From Rhynchopus sp. YZ270_cl-10 (lineage: Eukaryota; Euglenozoa; Diplonemea; Diplonemida; Diplonemidae), in contig OZ037839.1 of the NCBI GenBank assembly GCA_964035575.1, positions 682,001-746,000 on the forward strand: 64,000 nucleotides of DNA. The letters run 5' to 3'. Positions 29,926 to 41,936 of the stretch are shown in pieces. How positions within the stretch are numbered: the first letter of the stretch is position 1; each line of letters begins with the position of its first letter. The translations under genes were made by a program, and so were the position numbers. The notes under the pieces were generated by a model that was not told the origin of the DNA, searched no databases, and saw only the letters and a list, made by a program, of their open reading frames with translations.

Positions 29926-30680
29926 CAGAAACGCGAATCCTGATGTAGTGTCCGGTTGGGGTCCTCTGCCTTTGTGGGAGAGGCTAATGAGGAGCACAAA
30001 CCCTGAGTCGCTAATTTGGGCGGGGGGGAGGAAAATGGATTGTCGTAGCTGGGGAGAAAGGAAGTCATATTGTTTTGTTTCTTTTTGTGTTTTTTTTAAA
30101 ATAAAAAAAGAGGATCTCTGTTCCCGTCGAGGTTTTTTTATATGCCTGTAGACGATATCACATCAGTACTCTTTTTTTCGTCCGCATTTAATTTTTTTTT
30201 TTTAAAGGAATACCACCACAAAAAAAAAAAAGCCCCCAGAAAGAGAAATTGAAAGTGCAAAACACCATATCGTACATCGACGCAGGGGCACTGGTTCTCC
30301 ATAAATCAAAACAAACTGTAGTTGTTGATGCAGGCACCTCTGACTGACCCACGTACGATGCCAGCCATCCGGATGAAAGCACAATCTCTCAGTATCCCAT
30401 TTTCTTTTCGTCGTTTCAACAATCACCTGTCCGAGGACGGGTTCTGTACACTTTTTGCTGTGTCGACAATCACCTGCTAGTGCAGGATCTTTTTTCTTCT
30501 TTTTTTTCATTTTCACCCCAATCCTTTCATTACCCAACCCCCTTCTCCCAAACCCCCAAAATACTGTGCTTAAGTAACACAGAGCGGCAAAAAAAAGCTC
30601 ATTTTCCCCCCACAACCATCCATTTTTCCGAAGTTGAAATTCTCTGAGGAATGTCTCTCCTGATAAACAAAATGAAAAAT
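29926..30680. other. Intergenic, no gene recognised
   Basis: A/T-rich with homopolymer runs. Two short direct repeats of GTCGACAATCACCTG or similar lie near 30415-30480. It separates the EF-hand gene from the SmB-like gene. Confidence 0.4.
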
Positions 30681-32769
30681 TTATCTCCGGAACTGCGGGT
30701 GTGGCGGGAAATGAGGTGCGGGGAAACCAGGCATCATCGGTGGCATGCCTGGTGGGCCTCCCATCGGCGCCCCCATGCCTGGTGGCGGCAGCACACCAGG
30801 CGGCATGTGTGGTACCATGCCCGGGGGCCCGGCCATGCCTGGTGGTGGTGGGGGCATGCCTGGTGGCGGTGGCATTCCAGGTGGGAAGACCATGCCGGGT
30901 GGTGGGAGCATGCCAGGCATCGGAAGGATACCCGGTGGGGGGAGAACCCCAGGGGGCATCCCAGGGAAGCCCATGGGTGCTGCTGGGAGCGGTGCTTCGT
31001 TGTACGGCGTTGCTGTGGAGAAGGGAAGTTCATGTTGTTTTTTTTGATAAATTGTTGCAGTAGTGTAGTTGCCTCCGTTGTGTTGACACAGTTGGTGCAA
31101 TATCCACTTTTGATAATTTTGTTGGATTAGTGTGAAAGGCATTGCGCTTACAGTACCCCAAATAAATTGGTGTACAAATAAGGCGGATTTATGGTGTGTT
31201 CTGCCCTGGATGATGTCACATCAATTGTTCGCTTGTATTGTATAATTCGGTCATACCTGCAGGCTTTGCCTTCAATACTACTATCGATGAAACACTATCG
31301 CCTCTAAGCAGCAACTGTGTGGTGAGTGGTGGGGTCAAAAAAATGAAGAATCTAGTTTTTTTTCCTTGAAAAAGATTTTACCATTCCTTTTTAGGTCTTG
31401 GAAGCTCCAAGAAAAATGGAAGTCGGCGGAGTCACTAAAAAAAAAGAAGGTTGCTTCTGGCAAAAAGGGAGAGATGCCATCGCCCTATCCTCAATTGAAA
31501 TAGTATTGCTTCCTATACTGTCCCCCTTTTTTGTGGGGGGAGGCCGTTTTGACCCATACCAGCCCAAGCTCTCGTTCCTCCTGTTTAGGTGATGGGTCTG
31601 CTTTCGTCTTCTTTCCTGGTCGGTATTCAACTGCGTCTGCGATGACAATATTCAAAAACCGGTCGTAAGAAAGAAAGGTTCCTTTTATCGAGCGACCATC
31701 CTGTGGAAAGGGGTGAGTTAGCAAATTGAGACGTCAAAAGATAAACAAATTGCATATACAGTGCGACAAAACCGGTGGGGTAAATACTACGGTGTCAATA
31801 ACTATCTTCGCCCACACAGGAAAAACGGGAAACGAAATAGGGGGAGAGTTTGTTAGTTGTACGCTTCCACCTCAATAAACAGTCAAAAGATAAACAAATT
31901 CCATATACAGTGCGACGAAACATCGGTGGGATAAAAAAAAAACTAGAGGCAAATTTTTGGAATTTCAAAACCCTAAGAAGGGTTTTTACCCCCCCTCCGA
32001 TGTTGTCTTACTGTACTTTTCATTTCAGAGAAAAACACACAAAAACAGGACATTCAATGGGCACGATAGGTCTGAAATAAAACTTGTAAGATGCGTGTAC
32101 CTCTCGTGCACACACAATATTTTACCTCTTATGGTTCCAGCTTGGAGACGGGTTATTGAAGATGTGTTGTCTCTTCGTCACAAAGACAGTTCTTCGGGGA
32201 TGATGTCGTTACCCAATTTGCTGAAATTGTTGCAAGTGTAGATATAGGATATTTTGCCTCTCTCGAGAATATGTGTTGGTGCAAAAGTTGTAATAATATG
32301 GACCAAATCTCCCAAAGAACTCCTGGAATAGGCTGTTTGAAAAGCAAAGAGTGTGGGTCATCCGAAGAGGCTAACCATGACGGAATGTGTCGTGTAGCGA
32401 TGGGGAGGGAGGCGGACTCCCTCCCAAAAAACCTTCGCGGCAAAAATGGAGCGAAAGAAGGCTGCGAGGCGTTGGAAGTGAAGTTGGTGTCGAAATCTGA
32501 GGTTGGGAGCTGAGGCAGGCGGAGGTGAGGAAAATAAAAACCCCGTTTCGTCTCTTTAGTACGCTATTCACTGCAATAAACAAAAAAGTCTCAGTCGTTT
32601 GAATCATTTCCCACAAAGTATTTGTCCTAATATAATTCTTGCGCAGAATATTGCCCTGGAATGTGCTGTGCTGTGTTGTGTTGTTGTGACATACTAATAT
32701 AGTGAGTTTGATCACGCTCCCTAAATACCCGACCAGCTTCGACCGTTTCCCTTTCGTCTGTGTTGCCAT
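30681..32769 (-). CDS. SNRPB: SmB-like spliceosomal core protein (spliced)
   Basis: Exon 1 (32695-32769) reads MATQTKGKRSKLVGYLGSVI and ends KLTIL at a GTATGT donor. Exon 2 (31560-31700, acceptor TTCCACAG) reads DGRSIKGTFLSYDRFLNIVI then ADAVEYRPGKK and EERELGL. Together these give the Sm1 motif and the start of Sm2. The next piece, starting near 31525 (SIGSNTISIEDRAMASLPF), lines up with the RGENLVSM strand of human SmB; its borders are uncertain, and the best in-phase intron before it is only 34 bp with an AAG acceptor. The last exon (30681-31012, acceptor TTCTCCACAG) is a Pro-Gly-Met tail (GMPPPPGMPPPPPGM), as in SmB. SmB is part of the heptameric Sm ring on U snRNAs in the nucleus. Intron 1 is 994 bp; the last intron holds an R65 repeat. 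An exon may be missing from this model. Confidence 0.72.
31046..31110 (+). repeat. R65 dispersed repeat, copy 2
   Basis: GATAAATTGTTGCAGTAGTG, then AGTTGCCTCCGTTGTGTTG. Sits in the last intron of the SmB-like gene. Confidence 0.6.
31737..31936. repeat. 50-bp direct repeat in SmB intron 1
   Basis: AAAAGATAAACAAATTGCAT and the following ATACAGTGCGACAAAACCGG recur 149 bp later with a few changes (31886-31936). No coding meaning seen. Confidence 0.6.
32132..32513 (+). other. Exon-like plus-strand frames inside SmB intron 1
   Basis: After a TTATGGTTCCAG acceptor-like site, one frame reads WRRVIEDVLSLRHKDSSSG. An overlapping frame reads QFFGDDVVTQFAEIVASVDI, then ENMCWCKSCNNMDQ and CGSSEEANHDGMCRVAMG to a stop at 32513. 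The cysteine spacing (CWCKSC, C, C) could bind metal. I do not recognise a family and the splicing is unclear. It would be a gene nested in an intron on the opposite strand, or a chance frame. Confidence 0.25.
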
Positions 32770-33786
32770 TTGTTGTGTGGCTGCAATGTGTTGCCCCCAC
32801 CCACCCTTCTGTCGAGAAAATTTGGAAAAAAAAGGGAGGAATTTTTTATAAGATGGGGCAGTAAGCACCGAACAGAGCGGAGAGAATAAGCTTTGTCTCG
32901 CCGCCCCACAAAGAGGAGGGTGAGAAAAGCAAAATGTCACGTATTCACCTTTTGTAGGATGCAGGATGCAATGTGTCTCAAAAATGAAATACGCGTTCTT
33001 CGATTTATTTCATTTAATTTCAATGACTCTTTACAATCAGTAGCAAACTGCAAAACGAGTAAATAGAGAAAGGGGTGGGATGTAGTTAAAAATAAATTGA
33101 AGCAGAAATTTCTGGTATTTTCAGGCACTATACTATACAAAAACGTTGGAAAAAAGAAAGGTAAAAAAGAAACAGCAGTTTCGACCCCTGCCCCTATACT
33201 ATAAAATACCTACACGGGTCCTCCTCAATAGACTGTAGGTAAAAACAAAAGAAAAGTTTATAAGATGATCCTAAGCCTCTCGTGCTTAGTCACCACAAAA
33301 AGGAAACATGCGTAAAAATGATTACAATGTAAGTTAGTGTCTCAAAGTCTCTGACCGGACATCATCCTGTGGATATGGGGAGGCTCGACAACCACATTGT
33401 CCCACTCGTAATCGTCGTCGTCGGAGTGCGCAACGAACGCAGAATCCGACGAGACGATATCGTTGTTGACGACCAACACAACGCGCTACCCGGGAAGGTA
33501 TGGATTCTCGCAGCACTGGACATCTTCGCATCGTGGTAGGTAGAGGAGACATGTCGTGAGGATACCATTGCGGGTGTGGTGATGATGATGGTGGTGAGCC
33601 GCATTACATGGGTGCAGCGGGGAATGTTCTCCGGCACCATCCCCGGGTAGCGCACCACTGGTGCTGGACCCATGCATGTGGCCCGGGAAGGCAAAGTCTA
33701 GCGACACGGTACCTCCGCTAGTGCAGGCAGGCCAGTAGGGCTGTGTCTGTGCAATCACTGAATCGCCGAATGAGCTCTTCTTGCAC
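32770..33786. other. ANK3 3' flank and SmB upstream region
   Basis: 32960-33070 resembles the ANK4 upstream region around 51260-51360 (TACGCGTTCTTCG, ATAAATAGAGAAAGGG). 33119-33230 matches the ANK1 3' flank at 2568-2690. 33361-33470 shares pieces with 41510-41583 and 53340-53470 (GTGGATATGGGGAGGCTCGA, GAACGCAGAATCCGACGAGA). 33480-33600 matches 9225-9345 behind ANK2. The stretch is thus a patchwork of sequences that travel with the ANK family. No gene is supported. Confidence 0.5.
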
Positions 33787-36700
33787 TTACTTCTGCAGGT
33801 CTGCCACATCATGCAGTGTGTTGCCTCTTGTATTTGTCACATCTGTTCTGGAAACATCGGCATCAACAGGTTGCTGCTCTGCTTCTGCACGCTGACGTGA
33901 CTCTGCCATGTGTTCCCATGTCGCACGCATTGAGAGAAGTTTGTTGCGCAAGAGTTCCTTCTCTGCTGAATCTGTGCAATCAGTGAATCGCTGAATCAGT
34001 TCGTTCTGCACTTCCTCCTGTATGCTGACAACCCCACGCAGTGTGTTGGAACCTGTTCTGTTTGTAACATCACTTCTGGAAACATCAACATCAACAGGTT
34101 GTTGCTCTGCTTCTGCACGCTGACGTGACTCTGCCATGTGTTCCCATGTCGCACGCATTGAGAGAAGTGTGTTGCGCAAGAGTTCCTTCTCTGCTGAATC
34201 TGTGCAATCAGTGAATCGCTGAATCAGTTGCTTCTGCACTTCCTCCTGCATGCTGACAACCCCACGCAGTGTGTTGGAGCCTCTTCTGTTTGTCACATCA
34301 GTTCTGGAAACATCGGCATCAACAGGTTGCTGCTCTGCTCCTGCATGCTGACGTGACTCTGCCATGTGTTCCCATGTCGCACGCATTGAGAGAAGTGTGT
34401 TGCGCAAGAGTTCCTTCTCTGCTGAATCTGTGCAATCAGTGAATCGCTGAATCAGTTCGTTCTGCACTTCCTCCTGCATGCTGACAACTTGACGAAGTGT
34501 GACAGCATCATCATCAACAAGTGGAGGCTCCGGTGCGGAAAGGGACGTCGCCATGTGTTCCCAAGCAGCACGAATTGGTTCAAGTTTCTCGCGCAAGCGC
34601 TTCTTTGCTGCTGAATCCATTTGACTCAGTTCGCTGAGTGCTGCTGTGTTTGTCACATCTGCCTGGATGTCGGCAACGTCGACATCAACGACGCCACCTG
34701 CCTGATCCACTTCCTGCCCCACGCCTACCATAAGATAACGCACAGTCTCCGTGCCTCCCTCTTCCGCAGCAGTAATCAGACATGTCACCTTCTGTGTTTT
34801 ATGATTTTTTCTGTCCCCTGCAGTAGCTTCAAAGTGCTGTGATAGCTCCTCGATATGTTCTGTGACACGCAGTTCCGCACCAGCTTGCACCAACAGATTC
34901 ACAATGTCGCGGTCCACTCCCATGCACGCGCACACCAGAGGCGAAGGTCCTCCGTCGTGCCATTTCTCGATGCGTGCACCTGAATCAATGAGCTCCTGCA
35001 CCTTAGCTGCATATGATTTGGGGTAACGCGCTGCTGCATCGAAACGGATATTGCCATTGCCCTGTATATGCAGCCGTGCACCCGCTTCTAGCAACATCCT
35101 CACGATATGGACCTCACCCGCCCGACAAGCCATCATCAGAGGCGAACAGATCAACTCGCTCTTTGCTTCCACGTCTGCACCTGCATAAGTGAGTACCTGC
35201 ACCACATCTGCATGTGCTGCCGCCACTGCGTGGTGCAACGCAGTCCAGTGCTCAGCATCAACGAGGTCCACACCCACCTCTGCCATGCACAGAAGGCTTT
35301 TCACAATCGTCGTGAATCCACCAGCAGACGCAATCATGAGACATGTCATGCCATCTCGGTCTCTTGCACCCACATCCGCACCTGCTCGAACAAGTACCTT
35401 CACAGCATCATTCGCGTCTACGTCTGACGTACAACCCGACAGCAGCGGCGAGCGCCCCAAGGCATCCTTTTTCTCGATGTCTGCCCCTGCATCAATGAGC
35501 ACCTGTACCATATTTGCATGGTTGTAGTATATTGCTTCCTGCAACGCTGTTTCTCCGTGCTGCCTACCTTCCTGATTCACATCCACCCCCAAGCCCACAA
35601 GATAGCGCACAGTCTCCGTGTGTCCCCCACCCGAAGCAGTGGTAAGACATGTGTCGCCGTTGGTGTCTGTGACACCGAGGTCCGCACCAGCTTGCACCAA
35701 CACCTTAACACTGTCGAGGCTACCTGAAAAGCACGCAAAGAAAAGAGGCGTACATCCATCAGAGTCCTTTTTCTCGATGTCTGCACCTGCATCAATGAGC
35801 ACCTGCGCCGTATCTGCCTGGTTTGGATCCACTGCCTTGTGCAACGCAGTGCGTGCGTACAGCCCACCTACCTCATCCACATCCACCTGACCCAAGCCCA
35901 CGAGATAGCGCACAGTCTCCGTGTGTCCCTCATGCGAAGCAATGATAAGACATGTATCGGCGTTGGTGCGTGCGAGACGCAGGTCCGCACCAGCTTGAAT
36001 CAACATTTTCACGATGTCGAGGCACCCTGCAAAGCACGCAAGGAGAAGAGGCGTATGTCCATCAGAGTCCTTTTTCTCGATGTCTGCACCTGCATCAATG
36101 AGCACCTGCACCACATCTGCACGTCCTTCCTCCACTGCCTCATGTAACGTAGTGTTGCTGTGGCTGCAGTCAGTGAATCGCTGAATAATTTCTTTCTGCC
36201 CTTCCTCCTGCATGCTGACAACTCCACGCAGTGTGTTGGAACCTGTTCTGTTTGTCACACCTGTTCTGGAAACATCAACATCAACAGGTTGCTGCTCTGC
36301 TCCTGCATGCTGACGTGACTCTGCCATGTGTTCCCATGTCGCACGCATTGAGAGAAGTTTGTTGTGCAAGAGTTCCTTTTCTGCTGAATCTGTGCAATCA
36401 GTGAATCGCTGAATCAGTTCGTTCTGCACTTCCTCCTGCATGCTCACAACTCCACGCAGTGTGTTGGAGTCTCTTGTGCTTGTCACATCTGTTCTGGAAA
36501 CATCGGCATCAACAGGTTGTTGCTCTGCTCCTGCATGCTGACGTGACTCTGCCATGTGTTCCCATGTCGCACGCATTGAGAGAAGTTTGTTGCGCAAGAG
36601 TTCCTTTTCTGCTGAATCTGTGCAATCAGTGAATCGCTGAATCAGTTCCTTCTGCACTTCCTCCTGCATGTTGACAACTCCACGCAGTGTTGGATCCTGT

Positions 36701-39700
36701 TCTTGCGCATCTTCAGGGTCTTGGAAGGAGCCTGAGAGTCCGTCGTCGGATGTCCAGGTATTTTCCTTGTCGTCGACATCTACTCCCATAGACCACAGCA
36801 TTTTGCGGAGCTCGTCTGCTCGGGGGAAGGCCTTTGCACGTTGTGATTTGCGACGTGCTTCACAAAGGAGTTGGATCTCCTGAATACGCTGCTCCGTCTG
36901 CGTCTGACACTTCCACGTCGAATGCCCAATCTCACGAATCGCCAGACGCAAGAACCCTGTGTCGTGATGCGAAGGATCGCAGGTCCCATCACTGCGCTTC
37001 TCGCACCGTTCAATCCACAGCTCCTGCCAGCTAGGGCTGTTGCGCTGCAGGTCTTTGACCTCGTTGACGAGGGCAGTGTGGTTCTCTGCTGTGATGGCGA
37101 GGAAGGGGCGTGTGGGTGCTGTGTGGTCTGCGGTGGTGACCAGCTCGCTCAGGGCTCGGCGGATGAAGTGTGAGTCCTTTAGAGCAGGGTTTGTCACATC
37201 TGTTCTGGAAACATCGGCATCAACAGGTTGCTGCTCTGCTCCTGCAGGCTGACGTGACTCTGCCATGTGTTCCCATGTCGCACGCATTGAGAGAAGTTTG
37301 TTGTGCAAGAGTTCCTTTTCTGTTGAATCTGTGCAATCAGTGAATCGCTGAATCAGTTCGTTCTGCACTTCCTCCTGCATGCTGACAACTTGACGAAGTG
37401 TGACAGCATCATCATCAACAAGTGGAGGCTCCGGTGCGGAAAGGGACGTCGCCATGTGTTCCCAAGCAGCACGAATTGGTTCAAGTTTCTCGCGCAAGCG
37501 CTTCTTTGCTGCTGAATCCATTTGACTCAGTTCGCTGAGTGCTGCTGTGTTTGTCACATCTGCCTGGATGTCGGCAACGTCGGCATCAACGACGCCACCT
37601 GCCTGATCCACTTCCTGCTCCACGCCTACCATAAGATAACGCACAGTCTCCGTGCCTCCCTCTTCCGCAGCAGTAATCAGACATGTCACCTTCTGTGTTT
37701 TATGTTCTTTTCTGTCCCCTGCAGCAGCTTCAAAGTGCTGTGATAGCTCCTCGATATGTTCTGTGACACGCAGTTCCGCACCAGCTTCCACCAACAGATT
37801 CACAATGTCGCGGTCCACTCCCATGCACGCACAGACAAGAGGCGAAGGTCCTCTGTCGTCCCATTTCTCGATGCGTGCACCTGAATCAATGAGCTCCTGC
37901 ACCTTAGCTGCATATGATTTGGGGTAACGCGCTGCTGCATCGAAACGGATATTGCCATTGCCCTGTATATGCAGCCGTGCACCCGCTTCTAGCAACATCC
38001 TCACGATATGGACCTCACCCGCCCGACAAGCCATCATCAGAGGCGAACAGACCAACTCGCTCTTTGCTTCCACGTCTGCACCTGCATCAACGAGCATCTG
38101 TATCACGGTCGCATGTTGCTTGTCCACTGCATGGTGCTTGAACAATTCATAGCTGGCCACTGCGTGGTGCAACACAGTCCAGTGCTCAGCATCAACGAGG
38201 TCCAAACCAACCTCTGCCATGCACAGAAGGCTTTTCACAATCTCCGTGCATCCACCAGCAGACGCAACCATGAGACATGTCTTGCCATCTCGGTCTCTTG
38301 CACCCACATCCGCACCTGCTCGAACCAGTACCTTCACAACATGGTTCGCGTATGACTTGCAACAGCCCAACAGCAGAGGCGAGTACCCCATGGAATCCTT
38401 TTTCTCGATGTCTGCCCCTGCATCAATGAGCACCTGCACCACATCTGCACGTGCGCCCGCCACTGCCACGTGCAACGCTGTGTTGCCACACCTGTGCGTA
38501 CGAACCTGATCCACATCCACCTGCCCCAAGTCCACAAGATAGCGCACAATCTCCGTGTGTCCCGCACGCGAAGCAGTGATAAGGCACGTATCGCCGTAGC
38601 GGTCTCGAACACGCGGTTTCGCACCGGCTTTCACCAACACCCTCACAGCATCGAGGCTCCCTACCATGCACGCACGGAGAAGAGGCGTACGTCCATCAGA
38701 GTCCTCTTCCTCGATGTCTGCCCCTGCATCAATCAGCACCTGTACCACATCTGCATGGTTTTGACTCACTGCCTCGTACAATGCTGTGTTGCCTCTCTGG
38801 TCCCCACGTACCTCGTCCACATCCACCTGCTCCAAGCCCACAAGATAGCGCACAGTCTCCGTGTGTCCCTTACGTGAAGCAGTGATAAGACATGTGTCAC
38901 CGTTGCGGCCTGTAACACGCAGTTCCGCACCAGCTTGCACCAACACCTTCACAGTGTCGAGGTGCCCTTCCAAGCATGCACGGAGAAGAGGCGTACGTCC
39001 TTTCGAGTCCTTTTCCTCGATGTCTGCCCCTGCATCAATGAGCTCCGGAACCACATCTGCACGTCCTTCCTCCTCTGCCTCGTGCAACGCTGTGTTGCCT
39101 CTCTGGTCCCCATCTACCTCATCCACATCCACCTCCTCCAAGCCCACAAGAGAGCGCACAGTCTTCGTGTATCCCTCACGTGCAGCAGCGGTAAGACCTA
39201 TGTCGCCGTCACAGTCTGTGCTGATCTCCACACCGGGCACCTGCGCCCATTCAGGGTGGAAGCGGGTGATATCGAAGTTCACCAGACGCCGTGCCTCCTC
39301 CTCTGACACGCAGTGCTGTACGAAGCTTCCGTCGAATGTTGGCCATGGTTCGTCTTCTTCTCCGTCGCTCCAGCGGAATTCACCCCAATATGGAGCGCGG
39401 AAGCATTCTCGAGCAGAGGGGCGAGCGTTTGGATCCCAGGAAAGCATTTCACGGAGAAGCGAGATCGCCTCAGGAGAGGCCTTGGGGTAGCGTGCGGAGA
39501 GGTCTGCTGGTGCGCGGGGCTTCTGTGCACGGAGGAAGAGCTTGGCCTGGGCATTGGTGATCCATGCGTCGTTTTCACCTGGGGTGTGTCCGGTGATGTC
39601 TAGAATCAGGTTGATATGATCTCTCGCCCCTGCCGTCGTGGTGGATGAAATGGTAGAGGGAAACAAAACCTGGCGCTTCCCCGACTCCGTCGACAGCAAC

Positions 39701-40873
39701 TCTGCAAACACGCACCCCAACGACCAGATGTCAATCACCATCCCGTACTGCTCCTTCATCATAACCTCTGGTGCACGGTACCATCGGGTGACCACATAGT
39801 CTGAATGGCTCCCACCCTCTTCCCGCGCCAAACCAAAATCGGCCAAACGCACTGACCCATCACCATCGACCAATATATTAGCAGGCTTCAAATCTCTGTG
39901 CATCACATTTGCTGAATGCATTGCGAAGAGGCCGTTCATCTGAGAAGAAACATAGGGGGGATGGCTTGGGGAGGACTGTGTATATCACTACATCCACCAC
40001 TAAGGCGAAACATACCATAGCGTACATGATGCAGAGGATGTTGGCGCTGGTGAAATACCCTGGGCACCTCGCGAACAGTGTGTTGAGGTCTGTCTTCACG
40101 AACTTCGAGACAAGGCATATAGCGTCATAGTCGCTGCGTGGTGGCATGATGATCTCCTTCAGGAAGAGAAGGTTCTCATGCTGGTTGAAGTGCACCATCA
40201 GACGGATCTCGCGGAGAAGCTGTTACGAGAGGAGGATGGATGAGATGAGGACTGTTTGAAGAAAGGATCCTAATACAATAAAATGGGAATGTGGATGGAA
40301 TTGGGGCCAAAGAGGCCTGCAAGGCGGGAAGTCGTGGCGCGCAAGTAGACGGTCAACTGGAAGATCGCGTGAGGGGGTCACACAGTGCGTCAGCCTCACG
40401 ACAGTAGCAAGACACAGCGGGAGGGAGGAAAAAAAAGCGCTCCACAACTCCTCCTGCCTCTCTGTGATCTTCCCCGAGGGCGGACGGTGCAGCGGGTAAA
40501 ATATTAACGTACATGGACTGGTGCAGAGCACAGACATCGGATGGGTGGTGCTGTCTATAGGGCTTGGGTTGCTCGGGAAACTGATGGGTGCTCCATCTAC
40601 TTCATCGCGACAGAAGCTTTCCCTCAAAAAAAAAAAAAAATGCCATACCTTGACCCAGTACCCAACACCCCTTGCATTGCGATCCCTCCACTCTATGCGC
40701 TTTATCGCCACCTCCTCCCCATCTTCTCTATCCGTCGCCTTGCACACGTGTCCATTGCTCGCGCTCCCTACCGGCACCAGCCCCTGAAAACGCTCGGGCA
40801 CCCAAAACTGCACCCCTTGACATGACTCAACACGATAACTCCCCTTTACCGTCACTCCATCACCACCTGCCAT
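33787..40873 (-). CDS. ANK3: MAPK fused to ankyrin and coiled-unit arrays
   Basis: Proposed exons are 40649-40873, 40016-40219 and 33787-39939 (introns 429 and 76 bp, donors GTATGG and GTATGT, phase 0 throughout), giving 2193 codons. Residues 1-340 form a CMGC/MAPK-type kinase: glycine loop VGSASNGHV (degenerate), VAIKRI lysine, LREIRLMVHF, catalytic HRD in NVMHRDLKPANILVD, DFG in LADFGLAREE, and SDYVVTRWYRAPE where MAPKs have TEY/TDY. All catalytic residues are present. Then come an ankyrin block, linker and one coiled unit, an unrelated 166-residue insert (36691-37189), three units, a second full ankyrin block, linker and three more units, ending NTLHDVADLQK. This is an internally duplicated copy of the family layout with a captured kinase at the front. 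Plausibly a signalling protein whose ankyrin part chooses targets (inference). An extra small exon in the 429-bp intron cannot be excluded. Confidence 0.75.
36691..37189 (-). other. Insert in ANK3, end resembles CysRS C-terminus
   Basis: About 166 residues replace part of the coiled array in frame. The second half, RRKSQRAKAFPRADELRKML then WSMGVDVDDKENTW, fits the pattern RxxxRxxKxFxxADxxRxxLxxxGxxxxD at the C-terminus of cysteinyl-tRNA synthetases. The first half (FIRRALSELVTTADHT, PSWQELWIERCEKRSDG) is not recognised. A captured gene fragment is inferred from family resemblance only. Confidence 0.45.
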
Positions 40874-41580
40874 TTTTTTTCCCCTTCCTCTTTCGACTCA
40901 AATAGCAAATTTGTGTTAGCGTGGGTCCCTTTTCTTGTGTACCACACACTCTGAGGGTGGGTGGGGTGGGTGGCGGTGGTATATGTAACTAGCGGCCGCG
41001 GGCCGGGCCTCTGGGCCGGGCCTCTGGGCCGAGAACAAATCACTTCAGAAATCCTATTGGAAATGCTCGGGATGAGTCCAATGAAAATCACGTCGGTAGC
41101 AAAGTTCAAAAATGTAGGTTTTATTATTTTGGGGTCAACCGACCCCAATCTTTCAAATAAACCGAATAAAGATGGCTTTTGGACAAAATATCTTTCACCA
41201 AGTCGCCAGGGGGGGGGTTTTTTTTTGAAGTTTTTTTACACCTATAAAGTGTAGATTCTATGTACGTTTCACTCTCTTTAGCATCACAGTCACAAACAGG
41301 AACAACACCACAAAAAAAAATGCCCATTTTTCACATTGGACTACCTTGGAAGCTATCTTGCAAAAGCGCAAGTCAGATTTATTCGAGTGCATGCATCGCG
41401 TATGAAGAGCGTTGCATACATTCAGCCTTATATCTAACGCAAACCCCTTGGCCCTTTAGCACCCTTAAGCCCCTTAAGCGAACCCTCCAGGGTGGGATCT
41501 ACCAGAAATCAACTGGTCGTCGGAGCAGGGCGGAACGAACGCAGGATCCGACGAGACGATATCGTAGTGTACGACCAACT
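40874..41580. other. Upstream of ANK3, no gene recognised
   Basis: Contains a GGGCCGGGCCTCTGGGCCG stretch near 41005 and A/T-rich DNA. 41510-41583 is a copy of the patch also seen at 33400-33475 and 53400-53470. Confidence 0.4.
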
Positions 41581-41930
41581 CTAGGAGCAGTGTGTTGGAG
41601 ACTGTTCTGTGCCTACCTGATTCACATCCACCCCCAAGCCCACAAGATAGCGCACAGTCTCCGTGTGTCCCCCACCCGAAGCAGTGATAAGACATGTGGC
41701 GCCGTTGGTGTCTGTGACACTGAGGTCCGCACCAGCTTGCACCAACACCTTAACACTGTCGAGGCTCCCTGCAAAGCACGCAAAGAAAAGAGGCGTATGT
41801 CCAGCAGAGTCCTTTTTTTCGATGTCTGCCCCTGCATCAATGAGCACCTGCGCCGTATCTGCCTGGTTTAGATCCACTGCCGCGTGCAACGCAGTGCGTG
41901 CGTACACCTACCTCATCCACATCCACCTGC
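41581..41930 (-). pseudogene. Isolated ankyrin fragment of the ANK family
   Basis: About 110 codons without an ATG (opens at a GTG): VYARTALHAAVDLNQADTAQ, VLIDAGADIEKKDSAGHTPL, then GHTETVRYLVGLGVDVNQ. It is close to residues in the second ankyrin block of ANK3 (near 35590-35890). It starts 3-7 bases after the stop codon of the small acidic gene at 41937 and ends at 41581 in unrelated DNA. A broken duplicate. Confidence 0.75.
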
Positions 41931-41936
41931 CCACCC

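Noticed and set aside
30745-31047. Plus-strand Gly/Pro-rich protein (MPGGPPIGAPMPGGG)
   Set aside because: Antisense of the SmB-like Pro-Gly-Met tail, whose strand is fixed by the Sm exons.
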